This document shows, one piece after another, positions 10,251 through 19,576 of a stretch of DNA of 64,000 bases. The position numbers and the translations under genes were made by a program. This DNA is from Curculioniphilus buchneri. Lineage in GTDB: Bacteria > Pseudomonadota > Gammaproteobacteria > Enterobacterales > Enterobacteriaceae. Within the stretch, counting starts at the first letter, position 1. Each line of letters starts with the position of its first letter. Where the stretch lies: assembly GCF_964275155.1 (NCBI RefSeq), contig NZ_OZ193413.1:806001-870000 (forward strand). The letters run 5' to 3'. The notes beneath the pieces were generated by a model, which did no database searches, had not been told where the DNA came from, and saw only the letters and a program-made list of their open reading frames with translations.

Positions 10251-11488
10251 CAATCTTACATAGAAGATTAATCTGAATTTAGTTTATTGATTTAACTAAT
10301 AGTTACCATTACTACTGGTAATATTTCAGTGTAAAATTACATAAAATATAAACATCAATATAATACCTTCTTTATTATAAAAATATTATATAGATAATAT
10401 GGTATTATGTATCTAATATTTAGAACATCTTATTCGTTTTATTATTCATATTAAGTGATAATTGATAATATCCGGTTTTTTAAAATTAAAGATATAAAAT
10501 ATTATCTTGATGAACCTAATAGTTCAGCTCACTGAGCTAGAATTAAAAGATGATAGGTTTGATACCATAACATAAAATCACGGTTATAGAATTATCTATA
10601 TCATTTAAATAAATCAATTAAAAAAAGAAGTTCTTTATGAATCATAGTTCCTTGTTTAAATTATTTAAATAAAAAATTATATTAAAGACTTTGAGAATAA
10701 TGAAATTATTATACAATTTTTGTATACAATACCTTTTTATTAGTATGTCTATTAACCTTCAAAGAAATCCTATTAAAAATTAAAACATATACACTTATAT
10801 ACTATATAATGAGATATATGACTTTGTCATAGTCATTACTTATTTAATAAATGCATGTAAGCCATATATGCTTAATGTAAAAAATTAAAATCTATTACAG
10901 TATGTAATATTTAAAAAGAAATAGTTTTGAAAGACATTTTAAATACAAGCTCTGCTATGATATTCAATATAACAACCAAAATCATATGCCTCAAGATATC
11001 TTGTATATATTAACAAGAAGACTATTACATTATCTAAAATTTCATTATTTTCTTTTTGAACAGAAGGGTAATAAATCATATTTTATTTAGTTAAAATCAT
11101 TCATTTATTTTAAGTTAGTCTATTCATTATAGTATACATGATATAATTCATACGCTATAGACATCTTTAATACATAAAAAGTTTGCTATGGCTTATTCTC
11201 AATTTACTTAAAAATATTTATTGTATTACATAAATACGATTAATGATTGTAGATATCTACTACTTATATCAAAACATTATTTATATTTTATTCAATAATT
11301 AATTAAATCCTAAAATTCAACACACAAATATTTGTTACTATCACATGGTGATTAGTATTAATAATAATTTTTTCAAGCACTATATGCCGAAAATTATCAT
11401 CCATTAATGTAATATTAATAACGATAGATACATAAGATTGCATTATTGAATGTAATATTTTATATCTCAGACAAGGTAAAACAAAACC
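10251..11488. other. Gene-free stretch between tRNA-Ser and metC
   Basis: About 1.2 kb without an intact gene. It contains a tRNA-like relic candidate at 10513-10568 and a 6-bp stem (AATCTT/AAGATT) at 10252-10269 directly after the tRNA. Nothing else is recognisable. Confidence 0.55.
10513..10568 (+). pseudogene. Possible decayed tRNA
   Basis: The segment has a D-arm-like TAGTTCAG...GAGCTAGA with a real stem (AGCTC/GAGCT), then an AT-rich middle, then a T-loop-like GGTTTGATACC. No convincing acceptor stem or anticodon stem can be drawn. It resembles the order of tRNA arms but could be chance. Confidence 0.25.
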
Positions 11489-12691
11489 ATGAGATCCAAA
11501 AAAATAGAAACATTGTTGGTAAGCACTGGAAGAAAAAAATCATTTACCCACGGATCGATCAACCCAGTGATCCAACGAGCATCTTCTTTGGTATTTGATT
11601 CCGTACAAAAAAAGAAAGAATTGGATTCCGACCATGCTAAACAAGAATTGTTTTATGGCCGTCGCGGCACACTTACTCATTTTGCATTGCAACAAGCAAT
11701 GGTAGAATTAGAAGGTGGAGTTGGTTGTGCTCTTTATCCTTGTGGAATGGCGGCGATTAGCATTGCTATGCTCGCTTTCTTATCAGCTGGAGACCATATT
11801 TTAATGACCGATTCTGCCTATGAATCGACTCAAAAATTTTGCCGTTATATTCTTCAAAAAATGAATGTTACCACCACTTGGTTTCACCCACTTATTGGTG
11901 CAGATATCGGTAATCTAATTAGGGATAATACTCGTATTATTATGCTGGAATCACCAGGGTCTATGACCATGGACATTCAAGATATTCCAGCAATTGTACA
12001 AGCCGTACGGATTAAAAATAAAAATATTGTTATCATATTGGATAATACTTGGTCTGCCGGAATTTTGTTGAAAGCGTTCGATTTTGGAGTCGATATTTCA
12101 TTACAATCAGGTACAAAATACCTTATCGGCCATTCCGATGCAATGATTGGCATTGCAGTAGCCAATTTACGCTGTTGGAATCAACTACGTGAGCAATCCT
12201 ATTTGATGGGACAGGTAGTAGATGCTGATACTGCTTATATGGCCATTAGAGGTTTACGTACACTGAGTGTTCGTCTCAAACAACATGGAAAAAACGGACT
12301 ACAAATTGCAAAATGGTTGGAGAAACGTCCTGAAGTGGAAAGTGTTAATCATCCTGCTCTGCCTAATTTTAAAGGCCATAATTTATTTGTCCGTGATTTT
12401 ATTGGTGCTAGCGGTCTATTTTCATTTATTTTAAAGCGGCGATTAAATGACATCCAGTTAGCAAGATATTTAGACCATTTTACATATTTTAGTCTTGCTT
12501 ATTCTTGGGGCGGTTATGAATCACTTATTTTAACCTCTCAACCAGAGGAACTGGCAAAAATTCGTCCTGCTGGCAGCGTTAATTTAACTGGTACATTGGT
12601 CAGATTACATATTGGATTGGAGAATGTTGATGATTTAGTAAAGGATTTAGCTGCGGGCTTTACACGCATTTCTGCTTACAAAAACAAATAA
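11489..12691 (+). CDS. metC: Cystathionine beta-lyase
   Basis: PLP enzyme that splits cystathionine to homocysteine, pyruvate and ammonia, the penultimate stage of methionine synthesis. The 400 residues align throughout with E. coli MetC (395). The PLP-binding Lys is K210 in 'GTKYLIGHSD'. Other landmarks are 'LFYGRRGTLTH' (phosphate-binding Tyr and Arg of the neighbouring subunit), 'YPCGMAA', 'DNTWSAG' and the C-terminal 'GYESL', 'VRLHIGLE'. Its base composition is less AT-rich than the surroundings, as expected for selected coding DNA. It is isolated, with over 1 kb of empty DNA upstream and 3 kb downstream. With asd it suggests methionine synthesis is kept, provided metA/B/E or H lie elsewhere. 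Confidence 0.97.
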   Translation: MRSKKIETLLVSTGRKKSFTHGSINPVIQRASSLVFDSVQKKKELDSDHAKQELFYGRRGTLTHFALQQAMVELEGGVGCALYPCGMAAISIAMLAFLSAGDHILMTDSAYESTQKFCRYILQKMNVTTTWFHPLIGADIGNLIRDNTRIIMLESPGSMTMDIQDIPAIVQAVRIKNKNIVIILDNTWSAGILLKAFDFGVDISLQSGTKYLIGHSDAMIGIAVANLRCWNQLREQSYLMGQVVDADTAYMAIRGLRTLSVRLKQHGKNGLQIAKWLEKRPEVESVNHPALPNFKGHNLFVRDFIGASGLFSFILKRRLNDIQLARYLDHFTYFSLAYSWGGYESLILTSQPEELAKIRPAGSVNLTGTLVRLHIGLENVDDLVKDLAAGFTRISAYKNK

Positions 12692-12724
12692 CATGTTTAT
12701 ATTCCACATTATTTTATAATGGAT

Positions 12725-12741
12725 TACAGATAAAATCTGTA
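12725..12741 (+). terminator. Candidate metC terminator hairpin
   Basis: TACAGAT and ATCTGTA form a perfect 7-bp stem around AAA, 33 bases after the metC stop. The following T-run is poor (TGATTTGATG), so termination efficiency is doubtful. The call rests on position. Confidence 0.35.
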
Positions 12742-12982
12742 TGATTTGATGTGCTGTATCAGCGTAATAAGATGAGATAATAACTATTATGATATGAATA
12801 GTGTGGTTTTTAACTATATTGAATTAATATGAAAAAAGGTCGAATTGAGATCTCTCAATCGAGACGTTTAGTGATGGGAATAGCTTTTATAATTTATATA
12901 TGAATTTATAATTCAAGTTTCTTAAATTAAGGTGACTCCATTTTCTATTTTATTTGTACTGTGTAAAATAGTTACCACAGGC

Positions 12983-13017
12983 TATTAAATTACACAATAA
13001 AATTGTGTAATTTAATA
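12983..13017. repeat. Perfect 16-bp inverted repeat
   Basis: TATTAAATTACACAAT (12983-12998) is followed by loop AAA and the exact reverse complement (13002-13017). It includes G/C pairs (ACAC/GTGT), which makes chance less likely than for pure A/T stems. There is no adjacent gene or T-run typical of a terminator. It may be a mobile-element end, a replication or protein-binding palindrome, or a structured RNA hairpin. Confidence 0.9.
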
Positions 13018-15737
13018 CATGGTATTAACATAGTGTTTTTTGATACTATTAATTATATTGCTCTAGTATTTCATTTTTTAATGATTGCTGCTTATTTTTT
13101 GGAAAAAATTCCTATAACTTCATTCTATAATTATTTTTATGCTTCTAATTTTTATTTAATTTTAATAATGTAATGTATCAATTATTGTTGTAGATAATAA
13201 AGTTAAATAACTTTATCAAGTAGTATAATTAAAAGATGATATTTTCTAGTATTATAAAATGATAATTAGTATAGTATTAATTTATTACATTCAATATCAT
13301 ACTATGATGATCTATTAATATGATTTTTTTACATCTATTGATATCTTATTAGTTTCAATATTATTTTTACAAGTTGATAACTAAGACAAGTAATACTAAA
13401 TGTTATTCCAGTTACTATACCTAGTAACTAATAATACTATTTTAAAAAAATAAATTTATTATATAAAAAGTAATTATTACTTTGAATAATACTATTATAT
13501 AGTAATAAACTATATAGAATAAACATTCTATATAGATTTGTATGAGAATTACATTATTTATTACTAATTTTAGTAATATTTCTTTATTGAAATTATTGCA
13601 ATTTTTATTGCAATTCGAAGAATGAACTTCATTCAATTTCAATGAAATTGATATATAATATTTTTAAGTAAACATATAATTTTATTATATTCGTTATATT
13701 ATTCATGATTCTAAAAAAATATCTTTACATAATATTTTTTAATTTTAAAAGTAAAGTATATTTTATACATATTGTAAATCTTATTGATTTTAAATAAGAA
13801 AATATTTATTATAAGATATAATCTTATTTAACGTCTAATAAAAAAATAAGGAATACATAATTCTTTTCATAAATTATTTTTGAAATAAAAATTTTTTCAA
13901 AATTAAAGTATTTAAACTTCTATTGTTTCAGTATATATTAGTTTTTCTTAAATTATCATTTATTTAAACATATCAGACATTAGAAATATTTTAGAAATAG
14001 CATTATATTTTAGGTATTAAAGTAATAATATTACTTGATTATTTTTTACTAATGAACATTAATATAAAATTAATTCTGTCTATATATATAATTATTCGAT
14101 AAGGTTAAATATTTTAGTTTAAATCAAAATATATTATTATATTATTTTAGACTTAAAGGAAATCATATTAATTATTTAAGTATTCATTTTTGAATACTCA
14201 TGATTCTATCATGACAGATATAGTAGATAGTTAGATACTAATTATTTATTAAAAAACTATTATTTATTTGAATAAATATTTTTAAAAAATTATATTTAAT
14301 AAAATAAATAAATAATGTAAATTTTTAAAAAATAAAATTTAAATTAATTATATTTGTTGATTTGATACTACTGTGATATAGCAATCAATATAATATTTAA
14401 TATTATTAAAATATTATTAAATAATAATTTAATATTTTATTTATTTTTTAAATTTTTAATCATTCTTAATACTTAAGACATATCATTACATACAATGTGT
14501 AGTATATAATAATAAATTAATATGAAAAATGATATCAACTATAGCAAAAATGTATATCTTAATACACCATGTAAAAATGCATACATAATGAGTCCTTTTA
14601 CAATATTAAAATCTATCATTCAACATGAATTACACGGTTACGATAATGAATATGTATAGATTATTAAATAATACATTATAGTTAATGAAATGAATAGGTT
14701 ATAAATAATACAATAGATCTATTGTTAGATAGTCGTATTAAATGATAAAAAACCACATTATTAACTTAATTATCACTTTATGCTTGCAATATTTATTAAG
14801 TATTTTTAATAGATATATTCAATATATAATTTTATTATTACTAGTCATAGTAATTAAAATGTCAACTAATGCAGTCTAGAATTTTTCTTCTAATCATTAG
14901 AATACAAAATTAGTTGCATTAAGTTTGGAATGCATACCACAAAGTAATATTATATAATTAAGAAACTTTTTAAAAGATACAATTAGTGTATTTAAAATAG
15001 CAAATAAGTTATATTACATTCAATAATGTTGTTACGTATCATCTAAGTACAATAATTTTTAAAGAAACCATTAAATATCAATAATACGACATAGTTAGAA
15101 CATCTCTATTGTATTTCATGATAAATTATAACATTAATTTTAATCAAAAAGCTTATGTTTATACATCCAAATTGGAAAAAGATAAATTTCATCTTATTTA
15201 ATGTAGATATATATTGCACTATGTCGCCTGATACACAGAGTAATGCAAGATTTAAAAATCATGTCAGCCTCTATGTTTTTAGTAAAATGTATCATAACTA
15301 AAATAGTTGTTTAAAAGTTTCATATAAATTTAAAATCGTAATTATTTTTAATAGTGAATGATTAAACATCATTTTTCGATTAGGTGTTCTTTATCAAATT
15401 TAATTTATAAATATTTTAAAAAGATTAAATATCTTACTCGCATTATCTATAATGATCTTATTTACATTAATTTTAAGAAATTTTACTTTTTTATTTTTAA
15501 AATAATGCATAAAAACTTATTTTTGAGTTTAACTATAACTTACATCTCTTATTCAAGAAAGAATGGCATATATCACTGATATAATCTGCTACCTTCACTT
15601 ATATCATGTAATCGATATATTACACACACTGCTTCAGTGAAGTAATAAGTTATTATATGTATTATTATTAGGTTATTTTTAAATAAAAGTCACATAATTT
15701 TAGAATCTAAACATTTATTTAATCAGGAGTATTTTTC

Positions 15738-16253
15738 ATGAGTTATAGAGGTATTAACAAAGTTATTTTAATTGGAAATTTAGGTCAAGATCCTGAAATT
15801 CGATATATGCCAAATGGTAATGCAGTAGCCAATATTACATTAGCTACGTCAGAAAGTTGGCGAGATAAACAAACAGGTGAAACGAAAGAAAAAACGGAAT
15901 GGCATCGCGTAGTGCTTTTTGGAAGATTAGCTGAAGTTACAAAGGAATATTTAAAAAAAGGATCTCAAGTTTACATTGAAGGAACCTTACAAACTCGAAA
16001 ATGGCAAGATCAAAACGGTCAAGATCGCTACATTACTGAAGTCATAGTCACTTTAAATGGTAGCATGCAAATGTTAGGTAATCGTCAAAGTATAGGTAAT
16101 AATTGGAGCCAACAACAAGCTTCACAAGGAAATAATGTAAAATTCAGCAGCGACGAACATAATGTAACAGAAGCGCAATCAAGTCAGAATAATACTACAA
16201 TTGCTTCTTCTCATTCATCGCCAACAGATTTTGATGACGATATTCCATTTTGA
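15738..16253 (+). CDS. ssb: Single-stranded DNA-binding protein
   Basis: Coats single-stranded DNA in replication, recombination and repair. The N-terminal OB fold (residues about 1-112) is highly conserved: 'NKVILIGNLGQDPEIRYMPNG', 'ATSESWRDK', 'EWHRVVLFGRLAEV', 'GSQVYIEG', 'DRYITEV'. A linker of Asn, Ser and Gln replaces the Gly/Pro/Gln-rich linker of E. coli. The acidic tip ends in DFDDDIPF, which binds partner proteins such as RecO, RecQ and PriA. Length 171 against 178. A strong ribosome binding site (AGGAG, near 15725) precedes the ATG. uvrA, its usual divergent neighbour, is absent. Because priB is a pseudogene here, SSB is the only OB-fold protein of that kind seen in the window. Confidence 0.98.
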   Translation: MSYRGINKVILIGNLGQDPEIRYMPNGNAVANITLATSESWRDKQTGETKEKTEWHRVVLFGRLAEVTKEYLKKGSQVYIEGTLQTRKWQDQNGQDRYITEVIVTLNGSMQMLGNRQSIGNNWSQQQASQGNNVKFSSDEHNVTEAQSSQNNTTIASSHSSPTDFDDDIPF

Positions 16254-16670
16254 ATTAAATTTAAATTTGATTTTTTAGTTATAATGTTTAAGATTAGTTA
16301 TATTAATATTATTAAATTAATACCTAATGCATAATAGCATTAGATGTAATTATATTAATTACAGACTTTATTCAAAACTAAGCGTTTTAATCAACTTAAA
16401 TAAGTTATGCTCCATGAGCATCATATGATTTTATTTTGTTGATTAAAAACGAAAAAATTAGATAAAGCAAGCCTTTTACTACCTGGTTTGTTATTTATTC
16501 ATATATCGAATAAAAATTATTCAGTATTTGACATTCTATAGGCTTGCTGTAATTACAAGATCAAAAAAGGATATATATTTTAATACACTATTTTATAAGC
16601 ATAACATAAATTGTTATCTGACAATGATAAGAATCTCAATGTATTTATACTTATATTGAGCACTTTATCT
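16254..16670. other. Structured spacer between ssb and speG
   Basis: Convergent intergenic region with no protein gene. Its centre (16383-16548) contains several long-range complementary arms, described separately. The remainder is plain AT-rich DNA. Confidence 0.6.
16383..16548. other. Candidate structured RNA or paired-stem region
   Basis: Two domains are visible. The first is closed by CGTTTTAATCAAC (16383-16395) and GTTGATTAAAAACG (16438-16451), 13 bp with one bulge, and encloses a hairpin ATGCTC-CAT-GAGCAT (16407-16421). The second is closed by AGCAAGCCT (16466-16474) and AGGCTTGCT (16540-16548), and encloses TTTATTC/GAATAAA (16494-16514). Both could form on either strand. No known RNA family was recognised. 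It could be a bidirectional terminator region for ssb and speG or an undescribed RNA. Confidence 0.45.
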
Positions 16671-17234
16671 TTAAAAAAGTTCATCTAAAGATGTTGTACG
16701 ATTCTTTTGATACTCATTTTGAAATAAATACATTCTTAATGTATTTCTATATTGTCCATTTACAAAAAATTCCTGTAGCAATATACCTTCTTGCTTGAAG
16801 CCTAATTTAGTGTAAATGTGAATAGCTTTAGTATTTTCTTCATCAACAATTAGATATAACTTATGGAGATTTAATACCATGAAGCCAAAATTGAGAGCTA
16901 AATGAGTAGCTATAGTAGCATAGCCTTTACCTTGATGCTCAGGAACTATTAAAATAGTGAATTCAGCGCGACGATGTATATGATCTATATCTATTAATTC
17001 GACTAATCCAATATTAATACCATTCTTGTCAATAATAAAACGCCGCTCATTCATATTATGAATATTTTTTTGATAAAGATCTTTTAGCTCAACGTAGGCC
17101 TCATAGGGTTCTTCAAACCAATAACGCATCATTATTTCGTTGTTATTAAGCTGATGGATAAAATGTAGATCTTCACGTTCTAGTGGCCGTAACTTAATAT
17201 TATGTTGATTGAATGATTGACCAATATTGTTCAT
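16671..17234 (-). CDS. speG: Spermidine N1-acetyltransferase
   Basis: GNAT-fold enzyme that transfers acetyl from acetyl-CoA to spermidine or spermine, lowering free polyamine. The match to enterobacterial SpeG is close: 'KLRPLEREDLHFIHQLNNN', 'MRYWFEEPYEAYVEL', 'HRRAEF', the acetyl-CoA loop 'EHQGKGYAT', 'LNLHKLYLIVD', the catalytic-Tyr region 'KAIHIYTKLGF' and 'EFFVNGQYRN'. The SpeG-specific 'WFEEPYEA' sets it apart from RimJ and RimL. 187 residues, full length. It stands alone, convergent with ssb. Retention of a polyamine detoxification enzyme in a small genome is unusual; Shigella, for example, lost speG. This may reflect spermidine-rich host tissue or cold and stress protection (inference). 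Confidence 0.94.
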   Translation of the reverse strand: MNNIGQSFNQHNIKLRPLEREDLHFIHQLNNNEIMMRYWFEEPYEAYVELKDLYQKNIHNMNERRFIIDKNGINIGLVELIDIDHIHRRAEFTILIVPEHQGKGYATIATHLALNFGFMVLNLHKLYLIVDEENTKAIHIYTKLGFKQEGILLQEFFVNGQYRNTLRMYLFQNEYQKNRTTSLDELF

Positions 17235-18132
17235 GAATCACAAATTCAAATAAAAGATAAATATCTTATAATTACAAGATGATTTAAAATGGATAGTTTA
17301 AAATAGCATGACAACAAGAAATTTATAAAAAAGTTTTTTCTAATCACTGTGTTAATATCCATGTCACAAGTAACTGACATAATAACGAATTGAACTAAAA
17401 TACTAATACTTTGAAAATTCTTCTCATATTAAAGAAAACTGTTTTCATATACAAAAATAAGTCATAAATATACATTAAATGATTCCTTAAAAACTTTATA
17501 AAATGAAATTTTTCGAGCTAAATTAATTTAGCGTCTAAAACTTAGGTATATATTATTTTTAAATAGTGAGTAAAAGAATATGTTGTTCGGTATAACTTTT
17601 ATAATGTTCAAATATTTTTTTAATTTCCATTAAAACAGTATATTTTTTAAAAAATAGTAAATTAATATTTTAATAAAAAAGCTAATCATGTAATGATATG
17701 ATCTTTCATTAGTTACATTTTGATGTTCAAATATCCGTAACAAGAATTTCATTTAACATAAATACATGTAATTTTATGTATAAAGATAATTCAAATATAT
17801 TTTAATATTTAAAATATTTTAAAAATAAAACAAATAACATCAACATGTACCATGGTTGAATCTACTGTATATTCATAATATTGAAGACAAATCTAAATGT
17901 AAAAATTATATTGTATATATATTTATAATACATAGACAATAATTGTCAGTGATCTAGTAAAATACTATGACGTTACAAACAATAAAAATATAATGTTATA
18001 ACGTTTAGTTATAAACACTTTTTCATATTTCTGAATATTATAGAAATCATAACATGAGATTTACACATCTCATTATTTTCAATTCACCAATGATTTTTTA
18101 TCATAAGAAAAAAGTATTTTAAATATATTAAG
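17235..18132. other. Gene-free spacer between speG and rplI
   Basis: About 900 bases with no recognisable gene. A perfect 16-base palindrome GCTAAATTAATTTAGC lies at 17517-17532 (6-bp stem, TTAA loop). The hairpin at 18054-18073 near the rplI end is listed separately. Confidence 0.6.
18054..18073 (-). terminator. Candidate terminator of the rpsF-rpsR-rplI operon
   Basis: ATGAGAT/ATCTCAT forms a 7-bp stem with the 6-base loop TTACAC (plus-strand reading), about 60 bases past the rplI stop. The minus-strand continuation is not a clear U-run, so the call rests mainly on position. Confidence 0.35.
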
Positions 18133-18585
18133 TTATACTTTTTCTACTATAATTACATTTAAATTAATTCTAATTTCACTGTGCACTTTGATATGAACAT
18201 CATGACTACCAATAGTACGAAGAACACCATTGGGCAAATACACTTCTCTTCTATCCACGTTAATACCAGCAGCTATGATAGCTTTAGCGATGTCGCGAGT
18301 ACCAATAGAACCAAATAATTTACCTTCATCACCTGCTTTTGATGAAATTATAATGCTATGTAATGCATTGATTTTTTCTGCTCGATCTTCAGCTTCGGTT
18401 TTAATCTTATTAAGTTTTAACTCTAGTGAAGTACGGCGTATGTCAAAATATTCTATATTTTTTTTAGTGGCTAAAACAGCTTTTCCTTTCGGTATTAAAA
18501 AATTACGCGCATAACCTGGTTTTACATTAACTTTTTCCCCCAATCCTCCTAGATTAGTTATTTTATCAAGTAAAATAATTTGCAT
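18133..18585 (-). CDS. rplI: 50S ribosomal protein L9
   Basis: Binds 23S rRNA at the base of the L1 stalk and helps reading-frame fidelity. The second of two adjacent ATGs matches the family start MQIILLDK. The N-terminal RNA-binding domain has 'GLGEKVNVKPGYARNFLIPKGKA'. A long connecting helix follows, then the C-terminal domain with 'SKAGDEGKLFGSIGTRDIA' and 'LPNGVLRTIGSHDV'. At 150 residues it is full length (149 in E. coli). Last gene of the rpsF-rpsR-rplI operon, 38 bases downstream of rpsR with a Shine-Dalgarno-like GGAGA. Confidence 0.98.
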   Translation of the reverse strand: MQIILLDKITNLGGLGEKVNVKPGYARNFLIPKGKAVLATKKNIEYFDIRRTSLELKLNKIKTEAEDRAEKINALHSIIISSKAGDEGKLFGSIGTRDIAKAIIAAGINVDRREVYLPNGVLRTIGSHDVHIKVHSEIRINLNVIIVEKV

Positions 18586-18623
18586 CACCTTCTCCTTTGA
18601 AAAAATAAAAATTTACTAATTAA

Positions 18624-18851
18624 TTACTGATGGCGATCAGTATATGGTAATAAAGAAAGATAACGAGCTCGTTTTATTGCACGGGCTAGTTGGCGTTGGT
18701 ACTTTGCACAGGTACCGGTGATACGACTTGGAACAATTTTACCACTTTCAGTAATATAGTTTTTAAGTGTAATAATATCTTTATAATCAATCTCAACAAT
18801 TCCTTCTACAGTGAAACGACAAAACTTACGACGACGAAAATAACGTGTCAT
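18624..18851 (-). CDS. rpsR: 30S ribosomal protein S18
   Basis: Component of the 30S platform, paired with S6 (rpsF in the same operon). The ATG at 18851 gives MTRYFRRRKFCRF and exactly the usual 75 residues; the frame runs five codons further but that extension is not a family feature. The sequence is almost identical to E. coli S18, including 'EIDYKDI', 'LKNYITESGKIVPSRITGT' and the end 'SLLPYTDRHQ'. One striking difference: Arg48 of 'TGTRAKYQRQ' is Cys here (TGT at 18708-18710), a single C-to-T change from CGT. The ATG lies five bases past the stop of the priB pseudogene, so an ancestral translational coupling has been broken. Confidence 0.97.
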   Translation of the reverse strand: MTRYFRRRKFCRFTVEGIVEIDYKDIITLKNYITESGKIVPSRITGTCAKYQRQLARAIKRARYLSLLPYTDRHQ

Positions 18852-18855
18852 TTGA

Positions 18856-19167
18856 TTAATCTCCAAAATCTGTTAAATCAATTTGATTTTGCATATAATA
18901 TTACTTTATAAAAGTCATTCAAGCTTTTATCATAGCTAAAAAATCCTGCATCATAATGTGTAACAACCATGATACTATGAATAAGATCAACTAATTTTTT
19001 ACCAATAATGACTATTAGTAATAGTACCATATCTAGTGTAAGAAATTAGTGTCATACTGTACAGAACGATGTTCAGTCAAAACTGATAATGCGGAATCTA
19101 TGAGGGCTAACCTTATAAAAGATAGGCGTTTTATATACATGCCAGACAACACCAGACGGTTAACTGT
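18856..19167 (-). pseudogene. priB: priB pseudogene (primosomal replication protein N)
   Basis: Between rpsF and rpsR, where enterobacteria encode the 104-residue PriB, the DNA still spells pieces of it in shifting frames. Near the upstream end one frame reads NRLVLSG (PriB residues 3-9), but the start ATG position reads ACA. Another frame then reads KVSP, the next I-x5-VL-x-EHRSVQ, and further on GFFS in place of GFIS. The extreme end reads QIDLTDFGD followed by a stop, against QIELIDSGD in E. coli. Several in-frame stops and frameshifts separate these pieces. PriB helps PriA/PriC-dependent replication restart and is SSB-like. The loss is clearly old enough for many lesions but recent enough to read. 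The length of the region equals the intact gene. Confidence 0.9.
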
Positions 19168-19576
19168 TATTATTTATTACTTCTTTAAGTTCCTTCTTAA
19201 TAATAAAAGCTCCATTTTCTTCAGATGAATAATTTTCACGATGTTCTCGATGATCATCTTTGATCTTCACCATTGGAGATGCTTCAATCACTGCATGTTT
19301 AACACGTATAATCATACTGCGTATAACGACATCATTGAAACGCAGAGTCATTTCTAACTCATCCATGATTCTCTGTTCTGCTTCAACATTCATTAAAACA
19401 TAGTGAGCTTTATGTAATTTATTTATAGGATAAGCAAGTTGACGACGTCCCAAATTTTCAAGACGATGAGTTTGGCCCCCTGAACCAGTGATTAGTGTAG
19501 TATAACGTTCAATCATACCAGTAACTTGTTCGCTTTGATCGGGATGAACCATAAAAACAATTTCGTAGTGACGCAT
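19160..19576 (-). CDS. rpsF: 30S ribosomal protein S6
   Basis: Partner of S18 on the 30S platform. First gene of the operon. The start MRHYEIVFMVHPDQSEQV matches the family. The ferredoxin-like core shows 'RLENLGRRQLAYPINKLHKAHYVLMN' and 'DELEMTLRFNDVVIRSMIIRVKHAV'. The acidic C-terminal tail, the target of RimK glutamylation in E. coli, is altered to a mixed tail ending in KELKEVINNNS. 138 residues against 131-135. It overlaps the first codons of the decayed priB frame. Confidence 0.97.
   Translation of the reverse strand: MRHYEIVFMVHPDQSEQVTGMIERYTTLITGSGGQTHRLENLGRRQLAYPINKLHKAHYVLMNVEAEQRIMDELEMTLRFNDVVIRSMIIRVKHAVIEASPMVKIKDDHREHRENYSSEENGAFIIKKELKEVINNNS

Larger units (their letters stand above)
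12692..15737. other. Large gene-free region between metC and ssb
   Basis: The longest empty stretch of the window, about 3 kb, with extreme A/T content. Short frames at 13442-13642 and 15358-15579 have biased low-complexity compositions (Ile, Tyr, Asn, Phe, Lys) and no plausible family. The first 400 bases hold three hairpins (12725-12741, 12844-12859, 12983-13017). The rest looks like neutral AT-rich remnant DNA. Confidence 0.6.

Noticed and set aside
13442..13642. 66-codon minus-strand frame in the 3 kb gap
   Set aside because: Composition is Ile/Asn/Tyr/Phe/Val-rich as expected from AT-rich non-coding DNA, with no Shine-Dalgarno or family resemblance.
14280..14450. Dense A/T palindromes (TAATATT-type) as a replication or partition site
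   Set aside because: They are pure A/T low-complexity sequence. No DnaA boxes or other origin features accompany them.
15358..15579. 73-codon frame upstream of ssb
   Set aside because: Low-complexity Lys/Ile/Tyr/Phe content with no motif. It probably reflects chance absence of stops.
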